Source: Candidatus Dormiibacterota bacterium (GTDB lineage Bacteria; Chloroflexota; Dormibacteria; Dormibacterales; Dormibacteraceae). From it: a DNA stretch of 64,000 nucleotides. Below the pieces are notes generated by a model. It made no database searches and was not told the origin of the DNA. It worked only from the letters and a program-made list of their open reading frames with translations. Positions 50,508 to 59,414 of this stretch are shown here, one piece after another (position 1 is the first letter of the stretch; each line of letters starts with the position of its first letter). The stretch spans positions 34,406-98,405 of the forward strand of contig CATPBK010000080.1 in the NCBI GenBank assembly GCA_955652705.1, read 5' to 3'. The position numbers were made by a program, and so were the translations under genes.

Positions 50508-51227
50508 ATGGCGATCCCGACACCCCGGCAGATCCAGGTCGCGGCGGTGGAGTGGCTCGACTCGCGTTTCCCGTTCACCGAGGCCGTCGACGACGCGCTC
50601 ACGGTCCGCGTCCCCAACTACGCGAACGCCTTCTATTACTGCTTCGGCGGGATGGTCTTCATCCTGATCGTGTTCCAGCTGCTGACCGGGGTCTTCCTCG
50701 CCTTCTACTACGTGCCGGACGCGGCCGGCAACCCGGCGCCGGCCTACACCAGCGTCAACTTCATCATGAACAGCGTGTACCTGGGGTGGCTGGTGCGCGG
50801 CGTCCATTTCTGGGGCGCCAACCTCCTCATCGTGATGGTCGTCATCCACATGGCGCGGGTCTACTGGACCGGCTCCTACCGGGCGCCGCGGGAGCTGAAC
50901 TGGATGGTCGGCGTCGCCATGCTCTTCCTGGTCCTAGTGTTCTCCCTCAGCGGCTACCTGCTGCCCTGGGACACCAAGGCCTACTGGGCGACCAGCGTCA
51001 CCATCAAGATCGCCGGCAGCGTGCCCCAGATCCCGATCCCGAATGGCCCGGTGATCGATATCGGCGGCTGGACCAAGCAGTTCCTGCAAGGCGGTCCGGT
51101 GCTCGGCCCCGGGACGCTCCAGCGGTTTTTCACGCTCCACGTGTTCCTGCTGCCGGCCGCCATCTTGCTTTTGCTGTTCGTCCACTTCAAGCTGATCCGG
51201 CAGCACGGCATCTCGGAGCCGTTGTGA
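50508..51227 (+). CDS. Cytochrome b6-like subunit (N-terminal cytochrome b)
   Basis: The 239-residue four-helix protein aligns with cytochrome b6: YYCFGGMVFILIVFQLLTG, the heme His residues in VRGVHFWGANLLIVMVVIHMARVY, SGYLLPWDTKAYWA, and LHVFLLPAAILLLLFVHFKLIRQHGIS. C45 lies where cytochrome b6 has the Cys that binds the extra heme ci. The sequence is of b6 length, not fused to subunit IV. AAAAGAG precedes the ATG. Confidence 0.93.
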   Translation: MAIPTPRQIQVAAVEWLDSRFPFTEAVDDALTVRVPNYANAFYYCFGGMVFILIVFQLLTGVFLAFYYVPDAAGNPAPAYTSVNFIMNSVYLGWLVRGVHFWGANLLIVMVVIHMARVYWTGSYRAPRELNWMVGVAMLFLVLVFSLSGYLLPWDTKAYWATSVTIKIAGSVPQIPIPNGPVIDIGGWTKQFLQGGPVLGPGTLQRFFTLHVFLLPAAILLLLFVHFKLIRQHGISEPL

Positions 51228-51228
51228 G

Positions 51229-51918
51229 ATGAGCGAGAAGAAGAAGTCCCCGGAGTTCAAGGGTCCAGGCGCGCAGCCGGCCACGCAGCCGGTGGTCGTA
51301 CCGATCGAGGTGCCTTACCAGCCCGACCCCCACCTGCCAGCCCGGCGCGAGGAGCTGCCGGTCGGGATCGATCACCCGCTTTACTCGATCCTGGTCGGGC
51401 TCGCCCTCTTCCCCATTCTCCTGGGTCCAGGGGGCCACCACCTCTCCGAGGACATGCCGGACGACGAGACGCATCCCTTCTTTCCCGACCACCTCTGGCC
51501 GTACCCGGTCATCGCCGTGGTCCAGGTGCTCACCGTCGCCCTGATGGCGGCGGTGCTGCAGCAGAACATGCTGCTCGAAGCGTCGGCCGACCCCCGTATC
51601 ACCGTCATCCCGCGGCCTGATTGGTACTTCCTCTTCCTCTTCCAGTTCCTGAAGACGGGCCCCGAGATCTTGACCGCGCTGATCATCCCGCCCGGGATCC
51701 TCACCTTCTTCCTGCTCTTCCCCTTCATCGACCAGTGGATCGGACCGAAAGTGGGCCGGCGGCTCGGTTGGCGGAAGTGGCAGATCCCGGGCCACAACGT
51801 GATCACTGGCACGATCTGGTGCCTGTTCGTCGCCTGGGTCCTGGGCTTCACGTTCTTCGCACTGGCGGGGCCGAGCTTCTGCCTGCCCTGGTACAACGGA
51901 CCGGTCTGCGGCGCCTGA
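51229..51918 (+). CDS. Subunit IV-like C-terminal cytochrome b
   Basis: The 229-residue protein carries the C-terminal half of cytochrome b, with three predicted membrane helices after a 45-residue Pro-rich N-terminal extension. The Qo-site motif reads PDWY at residues 130-133, in place of the commoner PEWY. The following QFLKTGPEILTALIIPP fits. It starts one base after the petB-like stop. No cytochrome c subunit gene adjoins, so the electron acceptor is encoded elsewhere or differs. Confidence 0.9.
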   Translation: MSEKKKSPEFKGPGAQPATQPVVVPIEVPYQPDPHLPARREELPVGIDHPLYSILVGLALFPILLGPGGHHLSEDMPDDETHPFFPDHLWPYPVIAVVQVLTVALMAAVLQQNMLLEASADPRITVIPRPDWYFLFLFQFLKTGPEILTALIIPPGILTFFLLFPFIDQWIGPKVGRRLGWRKWQIPGHNVITGTIWCLFVAWVLGFTFFALAGPSFCLPWYNGPVCGA

Positions 51919-51940
51919 CGAGCTAGCCTGGAGGCGCTTG

Positions 51941-51968
51941 CCTCCCTCCCCGCCGGAGGGGAGGGAGG
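51941..51968. terminator. Bidirectional terminator-like hairpin
   Basis: A perfect 11-base stem (CCTCCCTCCCC with its complement, loop GCCGGA) sits between the convergent ends of the cytochrome b subunit and the GT2 membrane protein, a natural site for ending both transcripts. Confidence 0.65.
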
Positions 51969-51996
51969 ATGGAGGGTGGGGGCGAACAGCTAGCGT

Positions 51997-53514
51997 TCAC
52001 CCCTTTTCTGTAACCCGGTACTCCAAGTATTTGCCCAGCAGGAGGCGGGTGTGCGCCTCGAGGGCGGGCAGCACCGAGAGCACCAACCCCACCACCGGGT
52101 AGCTGAAGTACTGGAGGAAGACCAGAAAGCGCCGCAGCGGGTGCCAGTTGGCCGGCGGCGGCGGCAGGAGCTTGTACTCGACCCAGATCAGGACGATGAC
52201 GGTCGAGGTCGTCGCCGAGAGGATCAGGCCCGACAGGCGCCAGAGGTCGTTGCCCAGGTCGGTGGTCGCGAAATCGAGGCTGACCCAGATGGGCGCCGAG
52301 GCGCCAAAGAGCAGGAAGAGCGGCAGGAAGATCCAGCTCAGGTGGTTGACGAACAGGTTCCCGAAGCGGAACAGCCGGAGGCGGAGCGGGATCTCCGGGT
52401 GCTTGTGAAGCCGGGCCAGGACGTAGGGCACGTCGGTGATGCCCCAGGCCCAGCGCTTGATCTGGTTGTACTGGCTGGCGTGGGTGGCCGCGTAATCGCG
52501 TGCTTTGGGTGAGTCGCCGTAGATGGGCAGCCACACCGATTTCACCGAGAACCGTTCGCCAAAGGTGAAGAACGCCTTCCAGTAGAAGCGCGAGTCCTCC
52601 GGGATGACGTCCTTATCCCAGTAGCCGACGTCGTGCACGAAGCGTAGGGTGCAGGTGTAGCTGCTGAAAGCGACCAGCCGGTGCTTGCGCGTGTGCAGGA
52701 ACATCTGCCACTGGCTGGTGCTGCCCGAGACCACGCGCACCGCGGTAGGCACCTGCCAGATGTTGTTGTGGAAGAGCGGCACCGGCTGCCAGATCACGTA
52801 GTCACGCAGCGGCTCCAGCGCGTGGTGGTAGCTGATCCAGGCGAAGTACTGCGGGTGCACGCGGTAGTCGGAGTCGAGGTCGGTGCAGAGCACCTTGGTG
52901 AGGTCCAGGCCGGCGGCCCGCAGCTCGCTCACCATCCAGCGGCCGCCGAAGTTCATGGCCGCCGACTTTCCGATCACGATGCCGGGCTCGAGCGGGTCCT
53001 TGACGTGGTAGAAGCCACCCAGCTGACCGCCGAACTGCGCCTTCAGCCGGGCCACGTTCTCCCAGCCCGGCTTGTCCGTCTCGCGCGTGATGATCGCCAC
53101 CAGCTTCTTGTCGGCTGGGTAGTTGGCGTCCACGATCGCCCGCACCGTCGCCTCGAGCACGTGGTAGGGCTCGGTGTAGGTCGGGATGATGCTCAGGTGG
53201 TGGAGGTCCAGCGGGTCAGGACAGTCGGGCGCCGCCGCCAGCTCCCGGCAGCGCGCGAGCCAGTCGACGGCCATGTCGCGCCGCATCCGGCGGAACGTAT
53301 AGAGGACGCCGCCAATTACCAGGAAGGAGCGACAGAACCAGTAGACGTCGAAGGCCAGCACTCCGATCGCCACCACGAATGCGCCCTCGACCCCGAACAG
53401 GACCGGAATCCAGATCGGACAGAGCAGGACCACCCAGGTGATCAGTCCAGGCGTGGCTTCGAAGAGGCGCCAGGTGCCCTGCTGCAGCGGCGTCCGCTGG
53501 ACCGCGGTGACCAT
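51997..53514 (-). CDS. Membrane glycosyltransferase family 2 (cellulose synthase-like)
   Basis: The 505-residue protein has two N-terminal membrane segments, a GT-A domain (about 100-350) and four to five C-terminal membrane segments. Processive-type motifs are visible: SIIPTYTEP, LCTDLDSDYRVHP, the catalytic ED in VIPEDSRFYWK, and QIKRW matching Q-x-x-R-W. It probably makes or exports a polysaccharide. No PilZ domain or partner subunits are nearby. It is divergent from the thioredoxin gene. Confidence 0.87.
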   Translation of the reverse strand: MVTAVQRTPLQQGTWRLFEATPGLITWVVLLCPIWIPVLFGVEGAFVVAIGVLAFDVYWFCRSFLVIGGVLYTFRRMRRDMAVDWLARCRELAAAPDCPDPLDLHHLSIIPTYTEPYHVLEATVRAIVDANYPADKKLVAIITRETDKPGWENVARLKAQFGGQLGGFYHVKDPLEPGIVIGKSAAMNFGGRWMVSELRAAGLDLTKVLCTDLDSDYRVHPQYFAWISYHHALEPLRDYVIWQPVPLFHNNIWQVPTAVRVVSGSTSQWQMFLHTRKHRLVAFSSYTCTLRFVHDVGYWDKDVIPEDSRFYWKAFFTFGERFSVKSVWLPIYGDSPKARDYAATHASQYNQIKRWAWGITDVPYVLARLHKHPEIPLRLRLFRFGNLFVNHLSWIFLPLFLLFGASAPIWVSLDFATTDLGNDLWRLSGLILSATTSTVIVLIWVEYKLLPPPPANWHPLRRFLVFLQYFSYPVVGLVLSVLPALEAHTRLLLGKYLEYRVTEKG

Positions 53515-53581
53515 TCCGCCTCCGATTATCGAAGGAATACGGAACCGCCCTGGCGCGCTTTTATGGATTGGAGGAATTCAA

Positions 53582-53923
53582 TTGGCAGATCTCAAGCACT
53601 ACGACGAAGCTGACTTCAAAGAGACGGTGCTCGATTCCACGCGTCCGGTTCTGGTCGACTTCTATGCCGACTGGTGCGGCCCGTGCCGCCTGATCGCGCC
53701 GGTCGTTCAACAGTTGGTGACCGAGTACTCGGAACAGGTCGAGGTCGGCAAGCTGGACACCGACGCCAACCCGGGAGTTGCGATCCGGTTCGGGATCATG
53801 GGGATCCCGACGCTTGGTCTCTTCATCGGAGGCAAGATGGTGGACCGGCTCGTCGGCTACCCGGGCCCGCAGGGAGTCCGGAGCTGGCTCGACCGAGCGC
53901 TCGAAAAGAGCCAGGCAGCCTAA
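53582..53923 (+). CDS. trxA: Thioredoxin
   Basis: The 113-residue protein has the redox motif WCGPC in VDFYADWCGPCRLIAP and the cis-Pro segment IMGIPTLGLF. GGAGG lies seven bases before TTG, which starts MADLKHYDE. Upstream extensions overlap the divergent GT2 gene and are not likely. A 9-base GC hairpin follows the stop. Confidence 0.94.
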   Translation: MADLKHYDEADFKETVLDSTRPVLVDFYADWCGPCRLIAPVVQQLVTEYSEQVEVGKLDTDANPGVAIRFGIMGIPTLGLFIGGKMVDRLVGYPGPQGVRSWLDRALEKSQAA

Positions 53924-53937
53924 AGAACTTTAGCCAG

Positions 53938-53961
53938 GCGCGGCGCCTGAGTGCGCCGCGC
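53938..53961 (+). terminator. Hairpin behind thioredoxin
   Basis: GCGCGGCGC and GCGCCGCGC form a perfect 9-base stem with a 6-base loop, 15 bases after the thioredoxin stop and before the glnA leader. Confidence 0.6.
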
Positions 53962-54081
53962 TTCGTGTGGGCCATACGACTGAGCCCCGGCCTTCCTCGT
54001 GCGGGTGATCCATACCCAGCGACTCCCGCGCTTTCGCAGAATGGCTTCGTCACCCACCGTTCTTCCCAGGAGGCTATTCGT

Positions 54082-55527
54082 ATGGGCATTGCCACCACAA
54101 CCGTCAGCTCGACCAAGCCTGCCGAGGTGATCGAGCAGGCTCGGCGAGCCGGCGTCCAGGTCGTCGACGTCCGTTTCATCGATCTGCCCGGCACCTGGCA
54201 GCACTTCAGCCTCCCCATCGGCGAGCTCGAGGAGTCGAGCTTCAGCGAGGGGCTCGGCTTCGACGGATCCAGCATCCGCGGCTTCCAGGCCATCAACGAG
54301 AGCGACATGCTGCTGATCCCCGACCCGGAGACGGCAACGCTCGACCCCTGCCTGCGGATCCCCACGCTCTACCTGGTCTGCGACGTGATCGACCCGATCA
54401 CCCGCGAGCCCTACTCACGCGACGCCCGGTTCGTCGCCAAGAAGGCTGAGGAGCACCTCCGCAAGACCGGCATCGCGGACGTCAGCTACTGGGGCCCCGA
54501 GGCCGAGTTCTACATCTTCAACAGCATCCGGTTCGACCAGAACGCCTTCTCGGGCTACTACTTCATCGATTCCGAAGAGGGCATCTGGAACTCGGGAAGC
54601 AACGGCACCGCCAACCTCGGCAACCGGCCCCGCTTCAAAGAGGGCTACTTCCCCGTCCCCCCTGTCGACAAGCTCCAGGACCTGCGGTCCGAGATCATGC
54701 TGAAGCTGATCGAGGCGGGCGTCCCGGTCGAGATCCAGCACCACGAGGTGGGCACCGCCGGCCAGGCCGAGATCGACATGCGCTTCGACAGCCTGACCAA
54801 GATGGGCGACAAGCTGATGACATACAAGTACGTCATCAAGAACGTCTGCGCCCAGAACGGTTACGTCGCGACGTTCATGCCCAAGCCCCTCTTCCAGGAC
54901 AACGGCTCGGGGATGCACGTCCACCAGAGCCTCTGGAAGGACGGCGAGAACCTCTTCGCCAGCAGCAAGGGCTACGCGGGCCTGAGCCAGGAGGCGATCT
55001 GGTACATCGGCGGGCTCCTGAAGCACGCGCCGGCGCTGCTGGCCTTCTGTGCTCCCACCACGAACTCCTACCGCCGGCTGGTGCCCGGGTACGAAGCCCC
55101 CATCAACCTCGTCTACTCGAAGCGCAATCGCTCAGCCTGCGTGCGCATACCGATGTATTCCACCAACCCCAAGACCAAGCGGGTCGAGTTCCGCTCGCCC
55201 GACCCGTCCTGCAACCCGTACTTGGCGTTCTCAGCCTGTCTGATGGCCGGCCTGGACGGAATCCAGAACAAGATCGAGCCGCCCAAACCCGTGGACAAGG
55301 ACATCTACGAGCTGGAGGGTGAAGAGAAGGCGAGCATCCAGTCGGTGCCGGGGTCCCTCGGCGAATCGCTGGCAGCCTTGCAGGCCGACCATCGGTTCCT
55401 CTTGAAGGGCGGCGTCTTCACCGAGGACCTGGTCGAGACCTGGATTGACTACAAGCAAGTCCGCGAGGTGGACCAGGTCGCCCTGCGGCCCCACCCGTGG
55501 GAGTTCTACCTCTACCACGACGCCTGA
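54082..55527 (+). CDS. glnA: Glutamine synthetase, type I
   Basis: It makes glutamine from glutamate, ammonia and ATP. The 481-residue protein has the beta-grasp FSEGLGFDGSSIRGF, the metal/ATP segment SYWGPEAEFYIF, KPLFQDNGSGMHVHQS and NRSACVRIPM. The Tyr in DKDIYELEGEE sits where the adenylylated Tyr of GSI-beta enzymes lies. The insert YYFIDSEEGIWNSG also points to the GSI-beta type. AGGAGG eight bases upstream fixes the ATG. Confidence 0.96.
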   Translation: MGIATTTVSSTKPAEVIEQARRAGVQVVDVRFIDLPGTWQHFSLPIGELEESSFSEGLGFDGSSIRGFQAINESDMLLIPDPETATLDPCLRIPTLYLVCDVIDPITREPYSRDARFVAKKAEEHLRKTGIADVSYWGPEAEFYIFNSIRFDQNAFSGYYFIDSEEGIWNSGSNGTANLGNRPRFKEGYFPVPPVDKLQDLRSEIMLKLIEAGVPVEIQHHEVGTAGQAEIDMRFDSLTKMGDKLMTYKYVIKNVCAQNGYVATFMPKPLFQDNGSGMHVHQSLWKDGENLFASSKGYAGLSQEAIWYIGGLLKHAPALLAFCAPTTNSYRRLVPGYEAPINLVYSKRNRSACVRIPMYSTNPKTKRVEFRSPDPSCNPYLAFSACLMAGLDGIQNKIEPPKPVDKDIYELEGEEKASIQSVPGSLGESLAALQADHRFLLKGGVFTEDLVETWIDYKQVREVDQVALRPHPWEFYLYHDA

Positions 55528-55556
55528 TCTCGCGTCAGGGTGACAGGAGGCCTCGG

Positions 55557-56429
55557 TCAGCGCGGCCGGGGCCCCTTTTCCCTGTCTGGGCTGGAACCAC
55601 GCTGGCGGGGCCGGCGGCCGACGTAGAGGATGTGATTGCTGGCCCCGAGCAGGCTCGGGTCACCGGCGCTCTCCGCGATGAGCTGCACGGCGGCCTCGAA
55701 CGCGGCCCGGTCTTCGCCGGCCAGAACGTCCAGGGAGTGAGCCAGGCCGGCGGCCATCCCCTCCGAGGCGAGCACCGCCAGCGTCTCGAAGCCGGCGCCT
55801 TCGAAGAAGGGTCGGATCTCCTCGGTGGTGGTCCCGAAGCCCTGGTTCAAACGGCCAGGCGAGTCGTTGTCGAACCGCCCCTGGCCCATCAGCTTGCGCA
55901 GGAAGTCGGGATCCGTCAGGTGGTGCCGCTCATCGGGAAAGACGATGGCCCGGCGCAGAAACAGGTAGCGGCTCATGAGCGCGATGAAGGCCGGCCCGCC
56001 GCGCCTGAGCACGCGCAACAGCTCGGCCGCCGCCCGCGCCCGCTCGGCCGCGACCGGCAGGTGGTAGAAGGGGCCCAGGCAGAGGACCGCGTCAAATGAA
56101 GCGTCGGGCCAGCGGGAGAGGTCGGCCGCGTCCGCTTCGACGACCGCTTCGAGCGAGGCCCCGGCCTCGGCAGCCTTACGGCGCGCGATGTCCAAAAGCC
56201 GCGGCGAGACGTCGGCCAGGACGACCTGGTAGCCGCGCCCGGCCAGCCAGATCGCGTACCGGCCCGGGCCGCCGCCGATATCGAGGACACGGCCGGCCGG
56301 CGGCAGGTTCGCCTCCAGCGCCCGGCGGGTGACCTCCCACTCCAGGGCGCCGTCGGCGGGACGCTCGAGACGCTCCCACTCGCGCTCTCCGAAGCCCTCG
56401 TAATAGGCGCGAACCGCGTCGCGATCCAC
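55557..56429 (-). CDS. Class I SAM-dependent methyltransferase
   Basis: The 290-residue protein starts VRAYYEGFGEREWERLERP and carries motif I RVLDIGGGPGRYAIWLAGRG, an Asp after strand two (VLADVSP), AVLCLGPFYHL as motif II and LLRVLRRGGPAFIALMSRY. This is the UbiE/Methyltransf_11 style. It is convergent with glnA and lies 24 bases downstream of the PucR-type regulator gene. The substrate is unknown. Confidence 0.85.
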   Translation of the reverse strand: MDRDAVRAYYEGFGEREWERLERPADGALEWEVTRRALEANLPPAGRVLDIGGGPGRYAIWLAGRGYQVVLADVSPRLLDIARRKAAEAGASLEAVVEADAADLSRWPDASFDAVLCLGPFYHLPVAAERARAAAELLRVLRRGGPAFIALMSRYLFLRRAIVFPDERHHLTDPDFLRKLMGQGRFDNDSPGRLNQGFGTTTEEIRPFFEGAGFETLAVLASEGMAAGLAHSLDVLAGEDRAAFEAAVQLIAESAGDPSLLGASNHILYVGRRPRQRGSSPDREKGPRPR

Positions 56430-56453
56430 GCCCTGGACTGTAGCGGGCGGCCG

Positions 56454-58223
56454 CTAAATACCCAGCATGGTGCGGGCGCGCAGTGCGATAGCCACCGCCA
56501 CCCTGGTCTCGGGCTCGTCAAGGCGAAGTCCGGCGATCTCCTCGATCCGCTCCACTCGGTAGGACATCGAGTTGACGTGGATGCCGAGCTCGCGGGCGGC
56601 CGCCCGGCGCACCCAGCGGGCCGCGGCCAGCGTCTCCAGGGTCTGGAGCAAGGGCGTCTCGCGGGACTCCTCGTACTTGAGGAGCGGCCCCAACACCTCC
56701 TGGACGAAGCGCCGCAGCGCGTCCGGGCTCTGGACTTCGAGCAGCAGCCTGAAGGCGCCCAGGGAACGGTAGGAGGTGACCTTGGCGCGGATCCCCGCTC
56801 GCCGGGAGAGGCGCAGCGCCTGCCGGGCCTCGAGGTGGGAGCGGGCCAGCTCGCCCACGGACTCGGCGAGGTTGCCGATGCCGACCGAGGCGGTACCCGG
56901 CCGGAGGATGGGCGCCACGATCTCATGGGCCCGCGCCGCCAGGCGCTCGACGGCGGCCAGGTCACCGGCCGCGTCTTCGGGGGCCATGAGCACCGCCGAC
57001 GTCGAACGGGTCAACGTCAAGGCGCCTCCGAGGCGCCGGCTGGCGAGGTCGGCCAGCCCTGAGTGGATGCGATCCTGGCGGCCGCGCGCCGCCATCTCGG
57101 CCTCCGACTCCGGGTCGTCGGGCTCGATCACGATGACCCAGGCCCGGCTCGGCAGCCGGTGCCCGAGGCGCTCGGCTTGCCGGGCCAGCCGCTCCGCCTC
57201 GGAGTCGTCGAGCCCGCCGGCCAGCAGCTCCTCCACCAGGTCGCCGCGCAGCCGGCGCTCCACCTCGGCCGCCGCGCGCTCCTTGGAGAGCTCAAGGGCG
57301 AGGACCGTCGAGCCGTGCTCGAGCGCCCGCCGCCGGCCGTCCTCGTCGAGCACCTCGTCGGGTACGGCCGCGACCAGGAAGCCCAAGAGCTCGGCCCCGG
57401 CCCGCACCGGCGCCACGTCGAGCTCGCGCGCGGGCCGTCCGCCCGAGAGCCGCGCCTCGCGCGCACCGGGCCGGTTGAGGTGGGTCGGGATGGCCAGGCG
57501 GGCAGGCAGGCTCTCGCCCTGGTCGCCCACTCCCCGCACCCGGAAGCCGTCGCTGGAGTAGAGGGCAGTGCCGCCGCCCGCCAGCGCCGCGACCGCTTCG
57601 AGAATGGCCGGGATACCGGCTCCGTTCAACGACAGCCGCGTGAAGCGCTCGTGGATCTCGTGCGAGATCTTGATCTCGGACAGCTGACGTTCGAGCCGCC
57701 TCTGCAGCTCCATTCGCTCCAGGATCCCGGCGACCTGGGCCGCGATCGCGCGCAGGAAGTCGACGTCCGGGCCGTAGTCGCGCTCCTCCGAGCTCTGCAC
57801 GTTGAGAACGCCGACCAGGCGGGGCCCGGCCTCGATCGGAACCGAGAGCATCGATCGGAATCGCTTCTGGTCAACTCCCGCGATCCACTTGAAGCGTGGC
57901 TCCCGAGCGACGTCGCGCACGAAGAGGGGCTGGCGCTGCTTCGCGACCCAGCCGGTGATGCCCTCGCCGACGTGCATGTGGGCGCGGCCGATCATCCGCT
58001 CGTTGAGACCGTTCGTGGCGGCCAGGATCAGTTCCTCGCTGTCCGGCGCGACAAGGTAGAGCGAGCAGACGTCGGTCTCCATCGCCAGGGTGGTCTCGCG
58101 GATGATCAGCTCAACCAGGTCGTCCGGCTTCTGGGCGGTGGCGGCAGTCAGAGCCAGCCGCTGCAGGAACTCCAGCTCGCGGATCGCGAACGTGAGGTCC
58201 TGCGATTGGAGTGGCGCCCGCAC
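56454..58223 (-). CDS. GAF-domain regulator with PucR-type C-terminal helix-turn-helix
   Basis: The 589-residue protein has an N-terminal GAF sensor (about 20-170: VCSLYLVAPDSEELILAAT; VGEGITGWVAKQRQPLFV), a helical linker, a degenerate GGDEF-like middle region (about 370-480) and the PucR/CdaR C-terminal helix-turn-helix (about 515-589: LLQTLETLAAARWVRRAAA, LGIHVNSMSYRVERIEEIAG). It likely controls nearby metabolic genes in response to a small ligand. GTG before RAPLQSQDL is chosen. A longer frame reaches into the acylphosphatase gene and looks unconserved. Confidence 0.85.
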   Translation of the reverse strand: MRAPLQSQDLTFAIRELEFLQRLALTAATAQKPDDLVELIIRETTLAMETDVCSLYLVAPDSEELILAATNGLNERMIGRAHMHVGEGITGWVAKQRQPLFVRDVAREPRFKWIAGVDQKRFRSMLSVPIEAGPRLVGVLNVQSSEERDYGPDVDFLRAIAAQVAGILERMELQRRLERQLSEIKISHEIHERFTRLSLNGAGIPAILEAVAALAGGGTALYSSDGFRVRGVGDQGESLPARLAIPTHLNRPGAREARLSGGRPARELDVAPVRAGAELLGFLVAAVPDEVLDEDGRRRALEHGSTVLALELSKERAAAEVERRLRGDLVEELLAGGLDDSEAERLARQAERLGHRLPSRAWVIVIEPDDPESEAEMAARGRQDRIHSGLADLASRRLGGALTLTRSTSAVLMAPEDAAGDLAAVERLAARAHEIVAPILRPGTASVGIGNLAESVGELARSHLEARQALRLSRRAGIRAKVTSYRSLGAFRLLLEVQSPDALRRFVQEVLGPLLKYEESRETPLLQTLETLAAARWVRRAAARELGIHVNSMSYRVERIEEIAGLRLDEPETRVAVAIALRARTMLGI

Positions 58224-58303
58224 CCGGCTACGGTATCCAGTTTTGGGACGTGTCGTACTCGTGTGAGCATCATAAAAAGCCAGCGCCCAATTTGTGCGCT
58301 TGG

Positions 58304-58582
58304 CTAGAAGCGGACGTGGAAGCCCCGCACGTCTCTCTGCGCCGGGCTCCAGTCCACGTCGACCTCCTCGACCTCGGCCAGCGAGGGACCCTGGCGGAGG
58401 CGGCTCAGCAGGTCCTCGAGGGCGTGCCGCGGGCCTTCGGCGACGCACTCCACGGTCCCGTCGGGCAAATTGCGGACCCAGCCGTCGAGGCCAAGCCTGG
58501 CCGCGGTCCGGAACACATAGTCGCGAAAGCCGACGCCCTGGACGTCGCCGCGGACGTGAGCTTGGAGCCTGGCTACCTCCAA
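58304..58582 (-). CDS. acyP: Acylphosphatase
   Basis: The 92-residue alpha/beta protein hydrolyses acyl phosphates. It shows the signature HVRGDVQGVGFRDYV with the catalytic Arg, and DGWVRNLPDGTVECVAEG with the catalytic Asn. TTG is the start and overlaps the end of the upstream zinc-ribbon gene by ten bases. Confidence 0.92.
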   Translation of the reverse strand: MEVARLQAHVRGDVQGVGFRDYVFRTAARLGLDGWVRNLPDGTVECVAEGPRHALEDLLSRLRQGPSLAEVEEVDVDWSPAQRDVRGFHVRF

Positions 58583-59265
58583 TGCAGCACGAAGTAAAAG
58601 AAGACCGCCGCCAGGGACAGGACGAGGCAGGCGACGGCGACGCTGAGCTCGATCCAGCCGGTCGTGCTGACGATGCCGACCGCGCGGTGCGTGCGCGCTC
58701 CGCAGCTGGCGCAGTAGGCGAGGTTGCGGGGGTTGCCGGCCCCGCAAGAGAAGCAGCGGGGCGCTTCGCGAGGTCCCTCGACGAGAGCCCGGATGCGACG
58801 GTTGGGCCGGATCCGAGGCGTGATCGGCCGTCCCCGCTGAGGGCACGCCGGTGGCTGCTCGATGGTGTTTGGAAACGGCCGGCGGCATTCGGGACAGGCG
58901 GTCAGCGGGACCGCGCCGTGGGCGCCGGCGCCGCAGGCCGCGCACTTCTGGAAATGGACAGCGCGGGCGCCGTCGTAAAGGTGCCAGGTATGGCCGGCCC
59001 AGCCCGCATATGTGCGCTGCACGCCGTGCTTGTGGAGCTCGCCGCCGGCATAGCGGCGCATGGCGGCCTCGTCGGCCCACTCCGAGTAAGAGCCGAGCCA
59101 CAGCCTCCAGATGCGGCCCTTGAGCCACATGGCCTGGGCGCCCGGGGCTTTGCGGAACTCCAGGACGAGCCTGAGCGCCAGCCAGAGGAACGCCGGCAGG
59201 TCGCGGAAGCGCTCCAGCTGGAAGCGGGTTTCGACGCGAAACGGTGCTTGTACGGCGCTGCTCAT
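58573..59265 (-). CDS. Zinc-ribbon membrane protein with N-terminal monooxygenase-like domain
   Basis: This 230-residue protein has three parts. Residues 1-90 (FRVETRFQLERFRDLPAF; IWRLWLGSYSEWADEAAMRRY) look like a dimeric alpha/beta barrel of DUF3291/antibiotic-monooxygenase type. Residues about 105-190 hold zinc-ribbon Cys pairs (CAACG, CPEC, then CFSCG and CASCG). The last 25 residues form one membrane helix ending HWR. ATG giving MSSAVQAPF is chosen because the upstream frame runs into a separate broken frame. Function is unknown. Confidence 0.72.
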   Translation of the reverse strand: MSSAVQAPFRVETRFQLERFRDLPAFLWLALRLVLEFRKAPGAQAMWLKGRIWRLWLGSYSEWADEAAMRRYAGGELHKHGVQRTYAGWAGHTWHLYDGARAVHFQKCAACGAGAHGAVPLTACPECRRPFPNTIEQPPACPQRGRPITPRIRPNRRIRALVEGPREAPRCFSCGAGNPRNLAYCASCGARTHRAVGIVSTTGWIELSVAVACLVLSLAAVFFYFVLHWR

Positions 59266-59279
59266 CCCGAGCACGAAAT

Positions 59280-59414
59280 TTAGCTCGCGCGCGGGGGCGT
59301 CAGCTTGCCGCTCGGCGGCTCCAGCCAGATGCGGTTGGCGAACATGATCGGCTGGCCGCCTTCTCAAACCCAGACCCGGCTGCCGTCGGCCAACTCGAAA
59401 GCACCGTTGTTTTT
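59280..59414 (-). pseudogene. Short broken frame with internal TGA
   Basis: In one frame the minus strand reads NNGAFELADGSRVWV, then TGA (59364-59366), then EGGQPIMFANRIWLEPPSGK and a short tail to TAA. The two halves read as one coherent protein-like segment interrupted by a stop, with no good start. It is best explained as the remnant of a small gene or a truncated domain. I do not recognise the family. Confidence 0.45.

Noticed and set aside
58224..58448. N-terminal extension of the PucR-type regulator
   Set aside because: The extra residues are encoded antisense-free but overlap the acylphosphatase gene and are low-complexity Arg/Pro/Gly. The GAF domain starts normally after GTG 58223.
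59280..59414. Selenocysteine or recoded TGA
   Set aside because: No selenocysteine insertion hairpin follows the TGA, other genes use TGA as a normal stop, and the frame lacks a start, so decay is simpler.
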